Source: Entoloma clypeatum
Taxonomy: Eukaryota > Basidiomycota > Agaricomycetes > Agaricales > Entolomataceae
Assembly (NCBI GenBank): GCA_963565915.1
Contig: OY751489.1
Span: forward strand, 310,001 to 374,000
Reading direction: 5' to 3'
Length of the DNA stretch: 64,000 bases
The notes beneath the pieces were generated by a model, which saw only the letters and a list, made by a program, of their open reading frames with translations, did not search any database and was not told the origin of the DNA. A program made the translations under genes and the position numbers. Positions 42,135-53,279 of the stretch are shown in pieces; the stretch's first letter is position 1, and every line of letters begins with the position of its first letter.

Positions 42135-45038
42135 ACACCCTAAATGGGGAAGTTAAAACCCATCTTCTCAGACTGGTGTTCTACATCCCGGACATGGACA
42201 CACGCCTATTGTCCCTAGGCATCTTCCTTAACCATGGTTACAAAGTAGACGGGACTTGTGGAGAAATCAACATCTCCAAAGGGCTGAGCAAAATCCAGTT
42301 TTCGCCCCACATCCTTGGTCAAACCATTTACTGGTTAGACACTGAGATACGCTATGACCAGATCCATGCGATCTCGAGCGAAATCACTGTCGAAACATGG
42401 CACAAGCGCCTTGGCCACCCAAATGATCAAGCACTCCAAAAGATTCCTACCAGTACCAAAGGGGTACCTGAGACACTAGTACGTGAGAAATCACAGGAAA
42501 GTTGCACAGGTTGCCTCAAAGGGAAAATGCCGAATCAGTCATATCCCAATTCGATGACAAGGGCAACAAAAACCCTTGATCTGATCCATTCTGATCTCAA
42601 ACAGATATCCATGGCATCATACCACAAATATAAATATTTCCTTACGTTTCTGGACAATTTTTCATCCCACGTCTGGGTCGTCTTGCTTAGAAAGAAGTCA
42701 GATGCCATTATGGCACTACGACAATTTCTTGCGATGATCCAGAATCAGTTCGCTGCTACTCCTACGAAGTGGCGAGTTGATGGAGGTGGATAATTCAATG
42801 AATACAAGGATGTACTTGCCGATCATGGAAACCTGATCGACGTCACGCTCCCATATCAGCACCAGCAGAATGGTAGAGCAGAACGGATAAATTGAACCCT
42901 ATGGGAAAAATCTCAGGCCTTGCGCTTCGATGCGTGTTTACCCCCTATGTGGTGGGAATTCTGTTTGGAACATGCAGCTTTTCTCTACAACAGAACCCCC
43001 ATGCAGCGTCTCGAATGGAATACCCCTTACTTCAAGGTGACCAATGAGATCCCCGATATGTCAAGCATCAGAGTCTTCGGATGTCAGGCATATGTGTACA
43101 TCCCAAAGGAAAAACGTAGAAATTCCCTGGAGTCTAGATCTCGATTGATGATTTATCTCGGATCAAAGCCAGGGGTCAAAGGATACCGTTTCATGGATCC
43201 TGAGACTGATACGATTTTCATGGGCGGGAAAGCTATCTTTGATGAAAGCAAGTACCCTAGATGCCACATTGACCCATTGCCAGAAAACCATCCAGAAATG
43301 GAAAACCCAGAACCGGCTGATGAGTTTGAGGACCTCATCCCCGGAAATGACCATAACGACAGTTATCACGAAAAACCTCACAACCCTGTTCCCTCTGGAC
43401 AGGATCACCCTGAATCAGACGATGACTTGCCATCTAGTGAGCCCGATGATGAACCACGAGTACCCACTCTGGAACCCGAACAAGTACCAGATCGACCGAT
43501 CAGGGAACAACAAGTTCGGAGAATGCCAGATAGCATTTATGGGGAAGACACCCCTGCTTCTGATCTTGAAAAAATGGATCGAAGATGAAGATTAGGCGGT
43601 CAAACGGCATGGATGAACGATCTCCTAATGGAGGCAATCTCTATCCATGTGGGCATCATCGAAATGTCACACAAAGATATATACTCTCTTCCAAACAAAG
43701 AAGATTGGTATGTGGCAGAACGAAAAGAGCTAGACATGCTCAAAAGCCGCGGGGTGATCACGGAGTTAGTACCCCTACCTACAGGGAGGAAAGCACTAAG
43801 AAACAAATGGGTTTACAACGAAAAATCCGACGGGCGTCTGAAAGCGCGCCTGGTTGCAAAAGGCTTCTCACAGGTAGAAGAGATCGATTTCGATCAAATC
43901 TTCTCACCAGTAGTGAGGTACGAGACCGTCTGATTGATTTTGGCATTCCACATTAGCCTGGTGGAGAGAACTCGATTCCTCCATGAAAAAGCTCGGCTTT
44001 GTCTGGCTACACTCCGATGCGGGAGTTTTTATTCACACAAGTACCAACGGGGAAATTGTGATCGCCGTCATTTATGTCGATGACTCTGCTTTTCTCGGCA
44101 CAAACCAAGAATACACGCTAGAGAAAAAGAAGGCCTTCATGACAACATGGGAATGTAGGGACCTAGGCCACCTAGTGTCTAATGGGGAACCGAAAGAATT
44201 TCTCTCGATCCAAATAAGGTAACATGGGAAGAGGATCTTCATTGATCAAGTACCTTACCTTGAGAAAATTCTCGTGCGAATGGGGATGAGCGAATCAAAT
44301 GCCACCCACACCCCACTTCCGATGGGCTACAAACCCATGAAGTCCCAAGATGAACCCAATGCGGAACTCAGATCCAAGTACCAATCCGTCATCGGATCAC
44401 TATTGTACTTAATGATCGGGACAAGACCCGACATTTGTTTCGCCGTAATCAAAATGTCCCAATTTTCCGCAAACCCTACCAAACGCCATTTAGAAGTGGC
44501 TAGGGATATTTGCAGATATTTGAAGGCGACAAAAGATTACGCAATCATGTACGATGGGGATTCTGGGAAAGGAATCTACGCCTTCACAGACTCCAATTGG
44601 GCGTCAGACGAAAACACCAGGAAATCTACCACTGGTTACTTCATATCGCTGGCGTCTGGAGCAGTAACATGGGTTTCATCAGCACAAAAAACCATTGCCC
44701 TCTCTTCTACAGAAGCAGAATACATGGCACTATCAGATTGCAGTCGCGCAGTAACATGGCTTAGAAGCATGCTTGCCGAACTTGGAATGCAGATCAGATC
44801 GGTTCCGATCTATGGAGATAACAATGGCTCCGTCTTTATCACATCCAATCCTGTAACTGAGAAGCGATCCAAGCACATCGACGTGTGATTCCACTTCGTC
44901 AGAGAAAAAGTATCCGAAGGAATTATTACGGTCGAATTCATCGAAGGAGTGAATAACCCTGCAGACCTTTTAACTAAGAATCTGGGGAAAATCCTCTTTA
45001 GCAAGTTTATCCCATACTTCGGACTACTCAAAAACTAG
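42135..45038 (+). pseudogene. copia C integrase-RT-RNase H, decayed
   Basis: Resumes copia C after gypsy D. Integrase is broken by TAA at 42791 and TGA at 42892. The integrase/RT junction has CGA where A, B and G have TGA, but TGA two codons later (43586-43588). RT is hit by TGA at 43931 and a deletion near 43949, then TAA at 44220 and TGA at 44886. The polymerase box is YVDD (44073-44084), unlike the three younger copies. Confidence 0.88.
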
Positions 45039-45105
45039 GCAAAAAAGAGTACCTATATGGGAAAAAGTAAGATGTATTTAGAAGTATGTACTAAATATGG
45101 GGGGG

Positions 45106-45418
45106 TGTTGAAACTTTTCCATCATGTAGATTAGATTAGATTAGATTAGATTACATCACGTGACCTTAGACATCTTTGATTACATACTTGTTTGGTTGGT
45201 ACAAACAGTAGTACGGTATATAAGACCAGGAAACTGTCAATATCAACAAGTTGTCTCTTGACTCTTAACCAGCTCCATCGCTCTTACCAGCCTCAACCGC
45301 TCTCACCAGCCTCACCCTTCCCAACCAAGTAAGTGACTAGAACGGTAGAGTAGAGTACTTCCACTGTAGCTGTGTTGCTCAGTACATCTGTGGCTAGCGC
45401 CCAGGTGGAACTTCAACA
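45106..45418 (+). repeat. copia C 3' LTR
   Basis: 313 bp preceded by a G-run purine tract and ending TTCAACA at 45418. The next base begins the interrupted hAT-like gene; the expected partner of its flank (GTGGG) lies outside the window. Confidence 0.93.
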
Positions 45419-47870
45419 GTGGGCGCATGTTTGACTTGTCTTACCTCTTCTTGAAAGTCAGCAATCCACTCGCCCATGTGCAAATCACTTGTAGCCTCGC
45501 GTCCCTCCATGAAATACACCTTCCCCTGCTCTGTTGAAACATGGAGTGTCCAGAAAGCATCGTGATTCTTTGCAGTTCCACCATCACAGGATATGGTGAG
45601 ATTCTCTTGTGTTTGCAAATACTTCAACTGCTGATCGTAGACGTGCTCTGCCTCGGCAGGAATTTGCTCAACTTCTAGTGTCTCCCGACTCGCTAGACAA
45701 TATGAAGAATCCATGATGGCAAAGATGTCACGCCACTCAGACTTTGACACAAGGTGCGTCGGCAGCCCGTGGATACAGAATAGCTTGACAATGGCAAGAT
45801 CCAATAGGGCATGTCATTTTTTCTTTCCACCTGCCTTCGCCTGCTCATACAGAGAGAGTGGCTTTGATAATCCGTCATTTGTCTTGATCTTCTTTACAGT
45901 ATGGTCCTGTGCTTTGCCATTGTCGCCAGCATCCAGAGTGTCCAGTTTTCGTGATACTGAATTTTTCAGGGTAGCCTCGCGTGCAAGCATCCAGAGTTCC
46001 CATGATAACGTGAAGCATTTTGTAGCATGGCGAATGGTGCGCTTTGTTCTGCGGTTTACAAAGGTATAGGTGCATGACTGGCCAGCACATTGATGAAGCA
46101 TTTTTGTTGGCTCTTTTTGGTGGTAACACCTCACCAGAAGAGCATTGAGAATACTCTTTTCTGGACATCCACCCACTGACTTTGCCACTAAGGACCGCGG
46201 TGCTGGCTCAGGAGCGTCAACCAGTGGATTATCATCAAAGACCCAGTCATCTTCCTGGTCAGTGTAATCAGCCTTGGCCTCTTCAGGAGTGGTGCGAGAG
46301 GGTACAGGTGCCACCGGGACAATAACGGGAGCAGGAGCTGAGCGCTTTTGGGGGATATTGGATGTACTGGGTGGAGCTGGTGTGTTGGCCGTTGTTGATT
46401 TGACATTGGTTGGTTTTAATTTTGGCTTTGCAGCCTGCTTCGCCTTGTTTTTGTTGCGACTAGAGGTTCCAGTACTCGAGTCCTTCTGGACTGGCGCCAA
46501 CTTTGGAGTGGCAGGTTTGGAGCTGGGGACTACTGGTTGGAATGTGGTGCTGGACGGCAGGAACGGGGTGCCCACAGAAAGATATGATTCCAGAGACCTT
46601 GAGTTTGGGATCGTTGACGAAGCTTTGATGGCAAAGGTGGGTTCCTGTTGTGATAATTGTTAGAGTTTGATCTAGAATGAAACAGACGACACACATTATC
46701 CTCAAGAAAGCTGACAACTGCTTTCAAGATATCTACACGCCGCGAGAGGCACTCTCCCCCCGGAACAAGCTCCCTTGCTGCTCCCAAGTAGCACTCAATC
46801 GCATTTTGCGAGAGGATTGAACATTAATGTTTGTCCTTTTGTCAAGTACATGGAATGGTGAGAATTTTGAACTCCTCACCAATATGTTCCATAAGCCACC
46901 AGGATATAATAGCAGCCCATTCATCAGGTACAGAAAAGCCGAGAGAGTCGGCATAGCCAACAGTTTTATTGGGTACATCAACAATGATACCGACCCAATG
47001 GTCGCCAGCGTTATCCTGGTCAGGTAAAGCAGTGGTCCCTCCACAAATTCGGACCGATAAATTCATTGCTAGCTTTGTATAGGCACCACTTTGAAGAGCT
47101 TCGCCAATTTGTCAAACGCAAGTCGCGGAGCGGTCCATCTGGTACGAGGACTTAGTGTATCGGAAAACAGACTGCAGCTTATTGACAGTCAATGTATTAA
47201 TGGCATAGGCTCTAGATCCCATCTTCAAGAGTGTAGCATTCAATACCACACCCATTTGGTCCATATGGGAAGACGCTAACCATTCCTCAGAGCAGTACTT
47301 GGCAAGCAATTCGATGTTCGGCAGGCCCATCGACACGGGTAATGTCCCCTTCCATGGAATCCTCCCAAGCAGGTTTTTCGACTCGTTCTCCCCCTTCTGA
47401 CCCTTATTCATGAGCCAGGCTAGGGCCAACGACCAACAGCTCTTTGCAGCAACAAGTTCGTGCACGTTCTTCCAGTAATTGATGACCCAAAATGGGAGCT
47501 GCAAATCACCACCAGCTGGCATCGGATAATTGAATGACAGGTAAAGCTCGGCAATGACATCATCCTCGATTCCTCTTTGGAGGTAGTCAACATCTTCTAG
47601 GGTCGGCATCGGGAATCCAAGAAGTAACATGGCCAATCTGGCATCGACAGTGCTTGGAGCCTCTGTCCATAGTTTTTCCTTGCCTCTGAGGTTGGGTGGG
47701 GAATCAGTGGGAGGGGTAGGGAACTGAAGGAGATCAGCGACATTGAGTTGTGTGTCAGGGAGAAGTATAGCAAAAATATCATCTGGAATTGATATCCCCA
47801 TGACTGGAAGCAAGGGCAGAGAATTGTATTGGACCATCTGTATGTTACATGGAAATTTTATCATGATCAT
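45419..47870 (-). pseudogene. Ulp1 protease-BED finger-hAT-like transposase fusion, truncated by copia
   Basis: Exon 1 (47870-46695) encodes a long N-terminus and a C48 (Ulp1-like) protease: His in DHWVGI, Asp in GYADSLG, and Cys at 46823-46821 within a degenerate QKDKH-stop-CSIL block. A 50-nt intron (46694-46645) has GT, CTCTAAC and CAG in place. Exon 2 encodes a Pro/Ala/Lys-rich linker, a BED-like zinc finger (HQCAGQSC ... HATKC) and a DUF659/hAT-like start (ISCDGGTAKNHDAFW). Stops: TGA 47114-47112, TGA 46844-46842, TAA 46826-46824, TGA 45816-45814. The C-terminal hAT part is cut off at 45418 by the copia array and would continue left of the window. Confidence 0.75.
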
Positions 47871-48066
47871 ACCATGTGATGTATGTTTTTTACCGACGAT
47901 ATCCTAGGAGGTGGTAATTTACTAGGCACGTGACCATATTTACCGGTAAAAAAGGGGTCTGGTAAAAAACCAGAGGTTTTTTCCACAGCACTATCGCTCA
48001 ATCTATTGTGCTCGCTTCGGAGTATGAATATGAACATGTCACTCATCATGTGCCATTCAGCTCAAC

Positions 48067-48372
48067 ATGCCAAAACTTTTCATCACTCAATCTATTGTGG
48101 GCCCTCCAGCCTGTCTATTTTTTCGTCACACCATCTATCACGCTTGCCATTGGTCTGGTCTTCCCATTCTCAATCCGGCCCTTGACATGGTCTTTCCTCC
48201 TGACTTCCTTGATGTTTTCAGCACCACTCCCAATCTCAAAGTCCTTTCATTTGGTGGCAACTGTGGGTGCTTTGTCGACCCCACGACTGCAATCTTCCTT
48301 GATCAAATTGTCAACATCCTGCCCAAATTGCCATATCTATCCATGTTTTTAGTGCCTTGGATATTCTTCTAA
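48067..48372 (+). pseudogene. leucine-rich fragment, possibly from an F-box/LRR-type gene
   Basis: One frame encodes about 100 residues with LRR-like spacing (TPNLKVLSFGG, LPKLPYLSMF). No F-box is visible and no exon partners are obvious. A weak call; could be a chance frame. Confidence 0.3.
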
Positions 48373-49150
48373 TCTTTCGAATTGGAACCAGTGGTCTTTG
48401 GCTAGTCTTCGCCACTCCGTGTCATCTCCCTGGTCACCTGAGTTACTTTAAACTTAGATAACATAGTTGGTCAAAATACATTTCTCAGCCCACTATGTCA
48501 GTGCATTCTCTGCAAGTACTGATTGCTCATCACTCTTCGAACTCAGATATTGCCGTGCTCTGCAGCGGCCCACTCACCAGTAAGCCTTTCTGTCACAGCT
48601 GGCAGGGGACATTGCGCAGCAGTCTCCCAGCCGTCTCGCACAAATAAGTGCAGATTGACTGGGAGTCAACCTGGGGGTGGGTCTCACAAAAATACTCATA
48701 ACTATGTTGGGTATTTGTCTGTTCACCCATCGCACAGTGAAAGACGCAAATTAATCAATTTCTTGGTTTTTTGTTTTGATTGTGTGATTGGTTGTGATCC
48801 GGCTTCATCAGCAAAAGGTCAAAAATGCTTATTTCCACTTAACTGTACTTAGACACATCAGCAAACCCAGATGTTTGGCTGTAGCAAACTGTAGTAAATA
48901 CTGTGATGCTGTAGTCACATGTAGCACTGTAGCATCCCCCATAGTGCCATACTGTGGCAGTGCATTAGCATCATAGTGAGATGTAGTGATGCAGCATGAT
49001 GTAGTGCTCAACAGTACATGTAATAGTATTATGATGTATCTCACAAATTCCTTGAAGTCACATAAAAATGTCTCTTGTAGCATGACCATTGACAAATTAT
49101 AATTCTGGGTGAGGGAAACAAAGAGAAACCATGTAATATTTTAAGCCCCT
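48373..49150. other. intergenic, no gene seen
   Basis: No convincing ORF. Around 48880-49030 it is rich in recurring TGTAGT/TGTAGC words on both strands, without a clear unit length. Confidence 0.5.
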
Positions 49151-49338
49151 GGCATCCTTCGCCCACATGTCATCAGTCTCGTCCCAAAGTTTTGCCACAT
49201 ATCATCCCTCACATCTTGCTAGGTGGCGTCTCACATGTTTCCACCGGCCACGTGTTGTCCCTCTCATTCCTCTCACCATGTGTCGTCCGACGTGTCATGC
49301 CTTCCACCATTCTTGGGTGTCTCTCACAGTTCTCACAT

Positions 49339-50087
49339 TGTGCTAGGGCTTTGCCTGCCTGTCATCCCTTTTGCCATGTGTTGTCCTCTTGTTATGTGTT
49401 GTCCCTCTCTTCCCTCTCACCATGTGTCGTCCCTCATGTTGTGCCTCTGTTCTCATGCCTCTGTTCTCATGCCTCCCACCATTCTCACGGCTCCTGTGTT
49501 GTAGTTCGCCCACCTCCCACCATTTGTGTGTCCTCCCACCTGCTGTTCTTGTGCATCTTGTGAGCAGTCTGATGTGGCATGGATGGTGTGGTACTTACCT
49601 AATGTGGATGGCCAGCATGTCAATGGAGGAAGGAGGAAGAGGTGATGGGGGGGGAGGGAGAAGTGATGGGGAACAAATTGGGGACTTGTGTGACCTTCGT
49701 TCCCATTGTGGGTCCATCGGAACTTGCCGACCCTAAAAGTTGAACAATAACCGAAGTCCACATTTCTTCCCCCACCTCTCTCCCCCCTCCCCCCATCACC
49801 ACTCTCTCTTCCCCCCTCCTCTCCCATAATCTCTCCCTCCTCCTTTGTCAATGCCTCGTCCCTCTGTTGACACAAGGGCCACACAGGCCTGCTATAGATA
49901 AGCAGCATGCCATGCACATTATAACAGACCACTCATAAAATGCCCAAGAATGAAAGGCAGGAGGGCACGATGCAAGAACAGTGGGAAGTGCACAAGACTG
50001 GTGGGAGGCACATGAGACTGGTGGGAGGCATGACATGAAGGATGACACATGGCAAGAGGGATGACAGACGGGCAGAGCCCTAGCACA
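49339..50087. repeat. long imperfect inverted repeat (fold-back region)
   Basis: The left arm from GTGCTAGGGCT (49339) through CCATGTGTTGTCC words matches the reverse complement of the right arm ending at 50087 (AGCCCTAGCAC). The inner parts are complementary purine and pyrimidine tracts (49620-49680 and 49760-49860). Each arm is itself built from degenerate short repeats. No TSD was identified. It could be a decayed fold-back transposon or an inverted duplication. Confidence 0.5.
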
Positions 50088-50143
50088 GACAGGAACCAGA
50101 TGCTGGTGTCAGCCCTTCAGGGGGGGATGGAATGCAGGTGTGT

Positions 50144-50370
50144 GGATCAGGTGTCCTGGAGGAAGGATTCCAAGTGGGTGTCCGGGACAAAGGATCCAAG
50201 GCAGGTGTCCTAGACAAAGGATCCCAGACAGGCATCCAGGACAAAGGATCCCAGGCTGCGTCAAGGAGGGGCCAGGGATGGGTAAAGTAGTGGGTGTCCA
50301 GGAGTAAGGATTCCAGGTGGGTGTCCAGGACGAAGGATCCCAGGCGGGCGACGATGACAAAATTTCTCCA
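50144..50370. repeat. 27-bp minisatellite coding 9-residue repeats
   Basis: Units of the form AGGATCCCAGGCAGGTGTCCAGGACAA recur about seven times, in two blocks. Because 27 is a multiple of three they stay in frame and give repeats like GILCLGHLP in the minus-strand reading. Confidence 0.7.
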
Positions 50371-51012
50371 GGACCCAGCAAAGGGGTACGGCCACCGGCA
50401 TTGGTCAGTTCAGCGGGGACCGACATGTTGAAGGCCCTATGAGGACAAGGCAGAGGATGAAAATGCTCATTCCAGGGCTTGAAGTAGTCGAATAACTGGA
50501 CGTGGGATCTATGGAAAATGGTTAAGACAAACTGGGGAATGTAACAATCAGATATGCACCTATGTTCCACCATGTTGTCATAATCCAAAACCTCCCTTTT
50601 GTACGGGGCGTTGGGGTTGAAATAATTGATCCGGACGTTGACTTTGAGCCTGCTTAGCGTCGCCTGTCCACAAAGCACGCTGAAGACATCCGTGAGACAT
50701 CCTTTGAGGGAGTGCCCGATCTTGCAGATGAGGAACTTTGTGCCAATTTAGGGCACATCTTCACGCATTTTCAAAATTGCAAGGGTATTGGGATCTTCGC
50801 GGGGCTTCATTGAATATAACCATGGGGCCAGTTAGTGTTTAAAGGTCCAATTTGGTCCGGGTTTTGACCCTCAAAATTTAGAGACCGAGACCGAGACCGA
50901 TTTTTCAGTTCACATGATCTCAAAAAAACTGAACTGGACCATGTGAAACCAGTCATACCAGTTCTGTTTCTCAGATAGAATGAAACCAAGACCGGTTCAG
51001 ACCGGTCTTCAC

Positions 51013-51243
51013 CTGCAGTTGGTATACTCACCAACCGCAGTGTGTTTTTTGAGTTTTTGATGATTGTTTGACTTTATTTGGGTTTGTGATATCAAAGAAT
51101 CATCAAAAAATTCAAGATCAAACCAGTTGGTCAGTATACCAACTGCGGTGTTTTTTTGTAAATTTCTTTCATGTCAGAAATTGGTCAAAAAATCACTGAA
51201 AAACTCGGAGTTTAACTGCAGTTGGTGAGTATACCAACTGTGG
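51013..51243. repeat. three copies of a hairpin motif
   Basis: GTTGGTATACTCACCAAC (~51017), GTTGGTCAGTATACCAAC (~51126) and GTTGGTGAGTATACCAAC (~51221) each form a 6-bp stem; they recur about 100 bases apart inside the outer MITE. Confidence 0.6.
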
Positions 51244-51353
51244 GTGACCTTTGGTCAAAGACCAGTTTAAAGCAGTTCAAACCAGTTTTTTAGTGGTCTC
51301 TGAAAATCCTGAAAAAAGATGAACTGGAAACCGGTTGTGATCCAAAACCTTAT

Positions 51354-52249
51354 TAGACAATGGCACAGGTACTCCCGCGGGTATGACAACGCCGACCCAT
51401 ACCCGTACCCACACAGGTTCGGGTTCCCATGCGGGTGTTTGCAGTAGAAAAAACATGTATTTAAACTACCAAAAAAAAAACTACGAGACACGTGCGGGAT
51501 GCACGCGTCATACTACACCCTGCTGGGGACTTGTTGTCCCCAGCCCCATCCTCCCAGCCCCACTCTTCTCCTCCAGGTGCGAGTGGGGCGTGATGCGTGG
51601 CCATTCAGGGTGGTGGGCACATGTGGGGGCCAGTGGGCATGAGAGGTGCCCGTTGGGACGAGTGGCGGCCGTTGGACATGCAGTTGGGCACGTGTGGCAG
51701 CTGGTGGGTGCAAGAGGTGTTGTTGGGGCGAGTGGCGGCCGTTGGACGTGTGTGGCAGCTGTTGGGGTGAGTGGCAGCCGTTGGGCATGTGTGGGGGCAG
51801 TTGGGCGCTAGAGGTGTTCATTGGGGTGCTAGACGGCCATTAGGCGGCTTTGGCAGGCGAGATGCAGCCGTTCAGGGCAGTGGGCGCGAGTGGCAGCCGT
51901 TGGGCGCATGTGGGGGGGCGTTAGGTGCATGTGGGGACCGTTGGGCATGAGAGGTGTCCGTTGGGTGGCGAGAGACGGCCGTTGGCACAAGAGACGGCCG
52001 TTGGGTGGCAGTGGGGGCGAGATGTGACCGTTGAGAGCAGCAGACGGCCGTTGGGTGTTTGGGCAAGAGCCAGCCTTGGGCACCAGGTGTGGGCATTGGC
52101 AAAGAGTCCCGAGGCAGTGCCACATCAGAGCATGACATGTGACAGGTACTGCCAGGGGTTGTGGGTTGCGAAAACACAACCCGTACCCGGACCCATGGAT
52201 ATCCATATCTGTGACCCACGCGGGTTACCTGTACCTGTGCTATTGCCTA
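51354..52249. mobile_element. hAT-type MITE (inner), nested in the outer MITE
   Basis: 8-bp duplication AACCTTAT (51346-51353, 52250-52257) and terminal inverted repeats TAGACAATGGCACAGGTAC versus TAGGCAATAGCACAGGTAC (17 of 19). The interior has no domain and carries a GC-rich repeat tract. Confidence 0.75.
51590..52065. repeat. GC-rich degenerate tandem repeats inside the inner MITE
   Basis: Words such as GGCCGTTGGGC, GGCAGCCGTTGG and GAGACGGCCGTTGG recur many times without a constant period. Confidence 0.6.
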
Positions 52250-52752
52250 AACCTTATAGACTGAGACCATGGTCTGGTCTCAAAACCAGTTCATTACAGT
52301 CCGGTTTTGGTCCAGTTCTAGGTTCTTGAGACTGAACCTTGAAACACTAGGGCCAGTTGGACCCTTACCCAGTTGACGGCGACTGAGAACAACTGGGAAC
52401 TTAAGGGTGAATACAAATCTCGAAAAGACGATTGCTCATATATTACCTCCATAATTTTGGTTGAACTGTGAGAGTCCCATGTCTTCCGAAGAACATGGAT
52501 TATATCACCATCCAGCTTCTCCACCCAACCTGTCTGTCCTTCCAGTTCCCCTAGAATTACTCTGACAAAATCTCCAATGGCAATATCTTTGCACAAATTT
52601 GACCCTGGAATGTTCATGATACCCTCTCCGCTAACAAGGTCGACCTCAGCATGGATCTGCCTGTGTCATAACCATGCAATTCACCAATGCCTCGCTTCCT
52701 GGATGAGACAATGGTAACCTTTTCCCCCAGAGCGAAGGTCAATGCAGGAGGA

Positions 52753-53172
52753 GGATGTAAGGGCAATCTTACGATCCAAGACTTGAACTCAGATGCTTGC
52801 AAGGGAAATCCAAAGTTTAGATTGAGTGGTCTGATAAGTAATACAACACATACCTTGCAAGGGAAATCCAAAGAGAAAGTTCTAAGAATTCCCCTGCAAG
52901 CTAGTTGGATAAATAGTGAAGTGAGATATGAAATAAGAGATAAAACAAGACATATGAATGATGAGCAATGATCAGGAGTAGGGATGGGGGATGAATGGAA
53001 ACAAGATGAATGATAATCTGCGATCCGATGTGCGGAGGAGCGGAGTCATCGGATGTGGGGCGTCGGATAAGATGTCGGACATAGCGGATCCAATCGGAGG
53101 ACGTCGGAGATGGTGGAATAGAAAGGAAAGGAAAAGAGAAAAGGAACTAGAAAAGTGGTTGCCCTTACATCA
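52753..53172 (-). repeat. gypsy-type LTR next to relic F (3' side)
   Basis: About 420 bp with inverted ends TGATGTAAGGGCAA / TTGCCCTTACATC. It is bordered at 53173-53182 by the complement of a purine tract, as expected of a 3' LTR. Its sequence is unlike the 5'-side LTR at 56502-56969, and no matching TSD links the two. Confidence 0.6.
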
Positions 53173-53279
53173 CCCCCCCTTTCAAGGCACGGCGTCTCGA
53201 CGTATCAGGCAAAATGAGTCAAATATTGCTGCAGAGATCCAATGCGGAGCTCCTGGATGCTGTCAGTAGAAGGCGGGAA

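Larger units (their letters stand above)
5211..45418 (+). mobile_element. Ty1/copia retrotransposon C, host of the nested insertions
   Basis: Internal sequence is found at 5520-6434, 12213-13844 and 42135-45105, with LTRs at 5211-5519 and 45106-45418. The pieces rejoin precisely once B (TSD CTACC) and D (TSD ACACC) are removed. All coding segments carry stops, and there is a deletion of roughly 170 bp in RT near 43949. Its right LTR end abuts hAT-like coding sequence at 45419, so the A/C array entered that gene. C retains ancestral states that A, B and G lack: YVDD at 44073-44084 and CGA at the integrase/RT junction. Confidence 0.9.
50833..52349. mobile_element. hAT-type MITE (outer), inserted in the KOW gene
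   Basis: Flanked by the 8-bp duplication GGGCCAGT (50825-50832, 52350-52357). Terminal inverted repeats TAGTGTTTAAAGGTCC and TAGTGTTTCAAGGTTC. Without the nested MITE it is about 613 bp and non-coding. An 8-bp TSD with TAG termini fits the hAT superfamily. Confidence 0.75.
50109..52752 (-). pseudogene. KOW-domain (SPT5-like) gene, split by a MITE
   Basis: The upstream part (52752-52358) encodes two KOW-like segments: EKVTIVSSRKRGIGEL and GDFVRVILGELEGQTGWVEKLDGD. The downstream part (50824-50109) encodes IGTKFLICKIGHSLKG, an unfamiliar conserved-looking stretch (VNVRINYFNPNAPY) and a Pro/Trp/Cys-rich tail of 9-residue repeats. Between them lies the 1.5-kb nested MITE. TAA at 50750-50748 breaks the downstream frame. 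Dispersed SPT5-like KOW genes are common in agaricomycetes, so this is probably a member of such a family, not the essential elongation factor. The 5' end is lost at the LTR at 52753. Confidence 0.5.

Noticed and set aside
48523..48852. 109-codon frame as a gene
   Set aside because: No domain, no splice partners, and composition like the surrounding non-coding DNA.
50833..52349. The repeat as a SINE
   Set aside because: Terminal inverted repeats and an 8-bp duplication fit a hAT MITE; there is no A/B box or tail.
50109..52871. Calling the KOW gene the essential SPT5 factor
   Set aside because: Only isolated KOW-like segments are present, the gene is split by a MITE and has a stop, and dispersed SPT5-like genes are common in such fungi.
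52753..53172. A simple solo LTR unrelated to relic F
   Set aside because: Not fully excluded, but the purine tract directly beside it and the chromodomain just upstream make a 3' LTR role more likely.
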